From positions 1,068,501 through 1,132,500 of the forward strand of contig NW_026570241.1 of assembly GCF_019649055.1 (NCBI RefSeq): a stretch of 64,000 nucleotides of DNA. The letters run 5' to 3'. The notes under the pieces were generated by a model. It had not been told where the DNA came from. It saw only the letters and a list, made by a program, of their open reading frames with translations, and searched no databases. The position numbers and the translations under genes were made by a program. This document shows, piece after piece, positions 57,567-64,000 of this stretch (position 1 is the stretch's first letter; the number at the start of each line of letters is the position of its first letter). Source of the stretch: Paramacrobiotus metropolitanus (taxonomy: Eukaryota > Tardigrada > Eutardigrada > Parachela > Macrobiotidae).

Positions 57567-58992
57567 ATGCCGTCCATATCGGTTAACGTTGCAACGCATC
57601 AGAAGCCGAAGCCACAGGCTGGAGACGGCAGTCATGCTCTCTGGAAGTCAGCTAAAGCCGGTGTATGCAAAACGCGAGAAAAAGCGCGCCGGAAGGCCAT
57701 CCGAATATTCGGAGACAACAACGATTCGAAGAAAACTGACCCAAGCGTAACGCAGACTGAGACAGCTGTTATGCCGTTTATACCATCTGGCGTGCGGAAA
57801 TGCTGCTGTGTCTTCGCGGAATGCTGCGCCTGGGCCTGTTGTGTGTTAATGGTCCTGAACATTGTGCCGCTCTTATCCTTGGGAATTTGGGGACTTAAGT
57901 TTCAATCCCGAATTTGTACGTTCAGATTACTAACTAATTGCCTACACCGTGCAAATGACCGGTTTCTCACTTGCGCGTTTTCTAATTAAAGCTTTTCTAC
58001 GATTTTTACAGCCTTTGAATCAACTTTGCAAATAACTTTCATTCATAAAACACTCGACGCTCGCTGACCTTTAAAAAATGAATACGTTTTATTCGGTTGG
58101 ATTTGCTTTATGATCATGGCATAATCAATGTACGTGGTTTCTTTAGTGCGCTCTGGCGATTTTACTACAGATATTTTGTGGGTACTTTTTTTTAAAACCG
58201 CCACTCAACAGTCGACTAATCTTTAGGTTCCCCAGATGTAAGTGGTCGGATTTCTACTGGGAATGTCTCGATGCAAGTTCCTGTAGAACAGGACGACGTA
58301 TTTAAATGGCTGGACTTCAACCCGGAACAGAAAGGCGCGGCTGGTGTTCTGCATGCTTGGGATCGTCCGGAAACTGTTTTGCGCAAACTCTGTTTTGCCG
58401 TTGACTGCGAATGGGGTACATAATAATACTATGATGTATTAGAATGCCATTATTTACTTGTATATTCTACTTATATTCTGTGCGCATATGTGATATTTAA
58501 AAGGCGATAAGCGAAGCTGAATTTGGGGTACTAAATCTGGTTTACCCGGAAGTCGCGCTTTTTCTTGAAACCTACGCTTTAAGCTTTTAATAATGCAGAA
58601 ATATGTACAGAATACGTATGTTCAGTTTGAAACGTTTTGCGCGCAGAAACGTACGATGATTCCAACTGACCAGTGAGTTCCCAGCTCAAGAAATAAGTCG
58701 GCATTATCGGTTTTCTTGGGTTATAGAAGACTCTCATAGTCGACTCTTGCCACCAACTTGTAAACGCATAATCGGATGGCAAAATGCGTGGCGATTGTGG
58801 GATATCTCGATCATGGCGATAGTCTGCGGCTCATTCCAAATCATGGGTTTGCTGCTCCTCGCCGTGGAGGAGGTTTGCGGTAGCGGTGGGGTTGGACTGT
58901 GGTTCTTCATGGTCGGCTTTTTACTTTCGCTGCTGTACTATTACCTTATAGCGAACGATTTGTTCATTATCGTTAAAGCACTATCCTGGTAA
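57567..58992 (+). CDS. Three-TM protein family, member T2
   Basis: Exons 57567-57915, 58227-58415, 58727-58992; phases 1 and 1; 804 nt, 267 aa. ATG 57567 was chosen; the frame extends upstream only from a GTG. The N-terminus is basic (KTREKARRKAIRIFG), then a Cys-rich TM1 (CCCVFAECCAWACCVLMVL.. SLGIWGLKFQ) with Cys at the junction. Exon 2 loop: GRISTGNVSMQVPV, QDDVFKWLD, RPETVLRKLCFAVDC. Exon 3: CKRIIGWQNAW, TM2 (IMAIVCGSFQIMGLLLL) and TM3 (GLWFFMVGFLLSLLYYYL), ending VKALSW. Exon 2 is 189 nt as in T1. Function unknown. Confidence 0.8.
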
Positions 58993-59250
58993 AAATCTAC
59001 TTATGCTTCTATCCATAATGATATCAAACCGGCTGTTTTTGTCCATGCTTGTCTTCTAAATGTGCAGATGTCAGAATAATTATTAGATGTACCTATCTGT
59101 ATATCGAGAATCGGGATTTTTCTGTATTTACACAGCGACATATTTTTAAGCAATTTCGATTCTCAGCATGCGGCCATATTGTCATGGTTATGTACCGTAG
59201 ATACGGTGCTTTTACAAGTAAAACAGAAGGCTGCTCTTAAGTAAATCGCT

Positions 59251-59580
59251 TATCAGAATTTCGCTAGCATACGGATACATCCTTTTGAATTTGATAAAAT
59301 GATTCTACGTCTATTGCCAGCGTCGATCAATCAGGGATTTAAAGCTTACTAGCGATCATAAAATAATGCACGGGAATACTCGCGCGACTTGATTACTATT
59401 GAAAGTACGTACGTACTGAATCTCTCGGCTTCCGCTACAATCCGCTTAGCTACTCTGTATTTGCAACAACTTCTAATTTTTAAACGACAGTCTTACACGA
59501 TGAATAGGGGTTACCTGAATTTGCAGTAGAAATCTGCGAAACACTGTCGCGGGCATAGTAGTCACAACTCATATCATGGG
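59251..59580. repeat. Diverged direct repeat, copy 1
   Basis: Pairs with 60299-60630; same orientation, roughly 70% identical by eye with indels. Confidence 0.5.
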
Positions 59581-60298
59581 ATCAATTTTCCCACGCGGAA
59601 AGGGGCAACGGGAGACTAGCTCTATGGAATTCGACCAAAACCCAGGCGTGCGAAGTGCGGGAAATAGGTGGCTTTTTAATTTCGCTTGTTTATTTTTACG
59701 TAATATCGAGCGATCTTTACATTTACATCCATGCACTTTCCTGGTAAAAATTCCGTTATGTTTTTAATTTTGTCTTGTTACTTTTGTCTTGTTGCCTAAG
59801 CTGCTCAAGAAAATGTCAATGCACATAATCACGTATCTAAATAGAACAGAAATCTTATTCTGAAAAAATGTCGAGATATTCATAATCATACATGGCTATC
59901 AACGCCCTTTTGTAGTGCTTTAAAATACTTATTTGCAAAATTGCATCTACAAGGTTACTGTAGAGCTTTTGTTGTATTGTTCAGTGCCAAATGTTACGGC
60001 CAGTGTGCCTGCTTTTTTTTGTTGACCTTTATATACCTTGACGATTTGTTTTATTGCAGAGACAATTAAAGAATTATCCTGCTTGAATGAATAAAATTGC
60101 TACCGAAGTGGGACGCCTTTTCTCATTCGTAGAATAGCAGTGCGTCGGGAGAATGTCATATTTAGTAACGATGTGTCGGGAGAATATCAGATTTAGTACA
60201 AAATTTAATGCAGATTAAGTTTATGTTACCATAATTGTGTGTAACGCGGTACTTGTACAAGTACTCGTATGTATTCTGTAAATTATATGGCCCTATCT

Positions 60299-60630
60299 CT
60301 TATTAGAATGTTGCAAGCACAGCAATACATCCTTTGAATTTGAATAAAAAGATATTACGTCTAGTGCCAGGGTCGGCCGTTCAGGGAATTAAAGCTTATT
60401 ATTGATCATAAAATACTGAACGGGAATCTCCTGCTAGTTGACTGCTACGATAGCGCAGGCATTGAATCTCTACCCGTAGGCTTTCGCTACGATCCGCTTC
60501 TGTTCAACAACTACGGTAACTCTTTAAACGATAATCTCACTACATATACGAATATGTTACCTAAATCTGCATGAAAAACGTGCCGGAAAACACTCTCGTG
60601 TGTGGAATAGTCACAACGCATAGCAGGGGA
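60299..60630. repeat. Diverged direct repeat, copy 2
   Basis: Partner of 59251-59580. Confidence 0.5.
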
Positions 60631-61684
60631 CGTGTAAACGTGTAAGTTATTGATTTACTAAGGGGATACTCTATTGACACCGGTAAGTAACTTATTCGAA
60701 AACAGGTTTTAAAATTAGTACAGTACCAGTCAAATAGGTTCAGAGTATGTCTGCTAAGAAACAAACTGGGAAGAAGCTTTAAGACAAAAAATATTTAGGA
60801 AAAATTAATAAAAATTATATACAGATTATGCATAAATGTATTGGATATATGCCGAAGAATTGATGCACCCTTACAATATAAATAATGACATCGGTGTATG
60901 GTACGCCGAGACAATTATAGATGTACAGCCATACGGTATAGGATTCGTGTTAACACAGCTGCGCAAATAAAAAGGCTGGTCACGGAAAGTGTTGTGTGAC
61001 TGTTTTCCCGGAATCTTTATAGTTTTTCTTAACAACGCTAAAAATGTTAGAAGGGATTTAACTGGCATGAAAAACATTTAAAACAACACCAAGTTGCTCT
61101 GTAGTTGCGGCTGTTTTATACGTAGGACGTTATATATGTTATAGTATCCTGTTATTGTGGGTGTAAAAGTTTGAGTTACCTTTAAACATTTAAATAACAG
61201 TTTTTGCAAATTTAAAATTTCATGATGTTGTTCTAGTGCAGTTGCATTGAGAACGTTTACTCGGCTGAGTGAAGTCTGCAATACAATCTAAAAATCGTCG
61301 TATGCATACTGTATAACAGCGGTGAAAAAAACATACAACACGGATGTGAGCGGATAAACTGAATATTTATAATGTGACCCTGATGCAGCAAGATTCCCAG
61401 CCGATACCGCGGTTTTGGCATTTACTTATTTATTGTTATCCCAATCGATTGTTGAAAAGGGCAAACTGACTGTGGCCCACCGCGAATGTCTGATGTTAGC
61501 CTGTTATGCAGTAACCGACAATCGATTTCAGTTGTTGGCGGAGCACAACGTGCAATATTTTCTGTCCCGGATAGGATGACCGATCTCTCATAGGTTTACT
61601 CAAGTTAAGTTAACCAAAAAGGTATTCTTTGTATTTTAAAACAAAACACGTTTTTTGCAGTAGTTTGTGACTAGCGGCACAGTG

Positions 61685-63146
61685 ATGTCGAAAGCGGAAA
61701 GTGATGACGAAACGCATCGGAATATGATGCCAGATATTGCAGGTGGAGAACGTGCTTCAGAACATTTTATACGAATGTATGCAAACAAGATGGAAACAAT
61801 GTGCAAAAAAGTCGGCCAAGTATTCTGGAACAAATCCCGATTCATGCTACAATCTATCCAGAATTGTGGGGGTTTTCTTATTGAATACTATGTTCGTATC
61901 TGCGTTGTGATGGCGATCATTAGCATTGTGGCACCCGTGGCAATGGGAATTTGGGGACTAAATTATCAGTCTCGGCACTGTAAGTATTACCAATCTGGAA
62001 ACATCGCAAATTTTATTCGATAAATGCTGTCATTTCTACATTCATTTAATGCGCCTTCCGTATGGTTATATCACAACACTCGTATAGTAATTCAACGGTT
62101 ATTAAAAACGAGATAGCATATAGCGCGCTTTAAGTCATTAGTGACCTTTGGCTATACAGTTTAGAGAAAAGTGCCCCTATAATGTTGTTTCTCTTACCAC
62201 ACACTAATAATATTTTTCATGAATTCTTCGATATTTGTAGCAGCCGGTAAGTTTTTTTTATGTTTGAAACATCCAGTTACTTATTCGTGGCCAAGAGTTT
62301 TGCGGCGCAAATTCTGTTAAAAACTTGAACGAAAAAATGACAGCGCTGGATCACTAACTGACAAAATACGGGACACAAAAAGTTTTAAAATCTTTGCATT
62401 TTCAGTAATCTTGAATACGTGGGTGAGCTGTAGCTTAAAATTTACAGTGAAAGCGATCTACAAATGCAAGTACAAGACATACGGAAGTATAGATGTAAGT
62501 TGAAAAATTTTTCAGGTTCGCCGGATGACAGTGGCCGCATTACGTCTGGGAATGTCAGCATGCAGGCTCCCGTCGATCAAGATGACATCTTTAAATGGGT
62601 TAGTCCATGGGAAACATGGCCGGACTGCGATGAACTGCAGCATTCAGATCGTCCGGAAACAGTGTTGCGCAAGCTCTGCTTTGGCGTTGTCTGCGAAATG
62701 GGTAGATTAAATAATCAAAGATTCTCTAATATTATACAATTAAAATGTGCAGTCTGTTGGTTTTGTTTTGTAATCCGTTTTCCCTTCTTGACAGTTCTTG
62801 TAGAGCAGTAAGCTAAAATATTCCCGTTTATTTAAATTAACCACTCATTCCATACTTATGACTCGATTTCCTTGCATCATAGAGGTGGCCCACACCCAGA
62901 CAATATTGTAAACGTATAGTTGGATGGAGAAAGACGGAGCCCCTTTGGAGAATGTCGGTTTTGGCAATAAGCGGCGGCGTCTTTCAGCTTGTAGGTTTGC
63001 TGACTGTGCTCGCCGGCGGAGTTGAGCGGTCTGGGTGGGTTGCGGTTGGATGCTTCGTTTTCTTAATCGCCTTTATAATGTCGTGGACTTACTTATCCAT
63101 TGTAGCGAGTAAACTCCACATTCTCATCAGTGCGATTTCTTGGTAG
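61685..63146 (+). pseudogene. Three-TM protein family, member T3 (frame problem)
   Basis: Exons 61685-61979 and 62516-62701 match T1/T2 with the same phase-1 junctions: TM1 with MGIWGLNYQ, exon 2 with GRITSGNVSMQAPV, QDDIFKW, RPETVLRKLCFGVVC. The last exon is recognisable up to 63146 (CKRIVGWRKTEPLW, two TMs, ending ISAISW), but from the natural acceptor at 62882 it is open only in phase 0, while exon 2 ends in phase 1. The three exons sum to 745 nt, not a multiple of three. Either another donor is used or T3 is a pseudogene that lost its frame at the last junction. Confidence 0.7.
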
Positions 63147-64000
63147 AAATGAAGATTTTATCAGCCTTTGCATTTGATGAAATATCCTTGGCGGCCTTGC
63201 TTATTGGTGTACTTTTATTAAATATCTGATATTGATATTTGTTTTAATATTTCGCTTCCTTACGATGATTTATTAAGATTTTGAACATGCTGTGTTTGAG
63301 TCATTATTTATAAGCTGTTCATGCATACTTTATTATGTCTACTTCAACTTTTCTTCCTACAAAATTAAGTACAATAGAAGCAACGTTTTTGCACTTTTGC
63401 GCTCGGCTGTCGTGCTCCCGGTGGAGCCGTTCAGGGAACAGCTCCACCGGGAGCAAATTAAGATTATTTCATTTATTTATTTTGTTCTCAGACTGCACGT
63501 GACTGTTGTTTGCTAATGCCGTCTGGGGCGATGTTCTGTTGATTGTTTCTTAATTTGCTATGCGCCCGGAATTTTCCGGGCGCACGGACGTGATCTAAAA
63601 CATTTTTGTCGAACCGAAAGACTCGTGAATAGAAGGAACGCGTCGCTGAAATATCTTTTTGCCCTAAATAGGGAGTAAAATTTGCGCACAAAGGATTCGG
63701 TTTCTGACGAGTACAACCGTAAAAAAGCGGCGGCAAAAGATAGCAGAGTAAGTACGTAGTAGCTGTACTTCATCGAACAAACATATTAAACAATACTAGT
63801 TGACCCCGCGCAAACTGCGCGGAATGAATCGGCGATGAACTGAATCTTGGAAAAACCACAAACCTACGATTACAAATTTATCTTTAGTAATACTGAGCGA
63901 AGCGTAGAACAATAATAAATCACTTTTATTGGCATGAGAATTTGGCCAATACCTACTTCGTTGGCTATATTTGGATGGCTATTGTCTATTATTATTTTTT
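63147..64000. other. Right-edge stretch with three GC-rich hairpins
   Basis: No exon recognised. Hairpins: 63413-63455 (15-bp stem TGCTCCCGGTGGAGC), 63561-63584 (TGCGCCCGG/CCGGGCGCA) and 63806-63822 (CCGCGC/GCGCGG). They stand out in AT-rich DNA and may mark ends of short mobile elements. Confidence 0.5.
63413..63455. repeat. 15-bp perfect inverted repeat
   Basis: TGCTCCCGGTGGAGC and its complement separated by 13 bases. Confidence 0.85.

Larger units (their letters stand above)
58993..61684. other. Intergenic between T2 and T3 with a diverged duplicate
   Basis: No exon recognised. Two segments of about 330 bp, 59251-59580 and 60299-60630, are diverged direct copies (shared words such as TTTAAAGCTTA / ATTAAAGCTTA, GATCATAAAATA, GGGAAT, TAGTCACAAC). 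They might be remnants of a repeat or of duplicated gene flanks. Confidence 0.45.

Noticed and set aside
1-64000. CRISPR arrays, bacterial operons, rRNA or tRNA genes
   Set aside because: No regularly spaced repeats, and no rRNA or tRNA-like sequence was recognised; gene structure is eukaryotic.

Overview
The window is eukaryotic, not bacterial. Genes are split by short GT-AG introns (about 60-300 bp), and exon phases close exactly across many junctions. The families are metazoan: receptor guanylate cyclases, rhodopsin-like GPCRs, BTB-BACK-Kelch proteins and a serpin. I lean towards a compact ecdysozoan genome, possibly a tardigrade, but the sequence alone does not prove the taxon.

Layout. 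0.36-1.1 kb: 5' part of a GPCR (- strand, cut by the window edge). 3.2-8.8 kb: an 18-exon receptor guanylate cyclase (-). 9.8-10.8 kb: a second, single-exon GPCR (-). 11.5-43.3 kb: four BTB-BACK-Kelch paralogues, A(-), B(+), C(-), D(+), forming two divergent pairs (A/B and C/D) that look like a duplication of one pair. 44.0-50.0 kb: a second 18-exon guanylate cyclase (-). 51.9-63.1 kb: three same-strand copies of an unrecognised three-TM protein family (T1, T2, T3), with a serpin between T1 and T2.

The kelch cluster is damaged by mobile DNA. Gene D is split in exon 1 by a 12.97-kb Ty3/gypsy-type LTR retrotransposon (27032-40000, 4-bp ATAA target duplication). Gene B carries a 1.39-kb terminal-inverted-repeat element in exon 2. 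Gene A has an out-of-phase first intron. Only gene C reads cleanly. A, C and to a lesser degree D carry SUMO-consensus motifs; all four have basic NLS-like clusters ahead of the BTB-like domain, so a nuclear role is inferred.

The most unusual signal is in the LTR element. More than 30 short hairpins are scattered from LTR to LTR, all in sense orientation. Their stems differ in sequence, but the loop is almost always ACGA(A/T/C/G). They occur in LTRs, leader, gag, pol and the 3' ORFs, so they look like a repeated RNA structural signal independent of coding frame. The element also carries about 4 kb of extra coding sequence after pol: a basic/RG-rich start, two stretches resembling linker-histone (H15) winged helices, and an intact 575-codon ORF of unknown function without membrane segments.

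Both guanylate cyclases have lost the first metal-binding Asp of the catalytic domain (Tyr instead) while keeping the rest, pointing to pseudo-cyclases or an altered mechanism.
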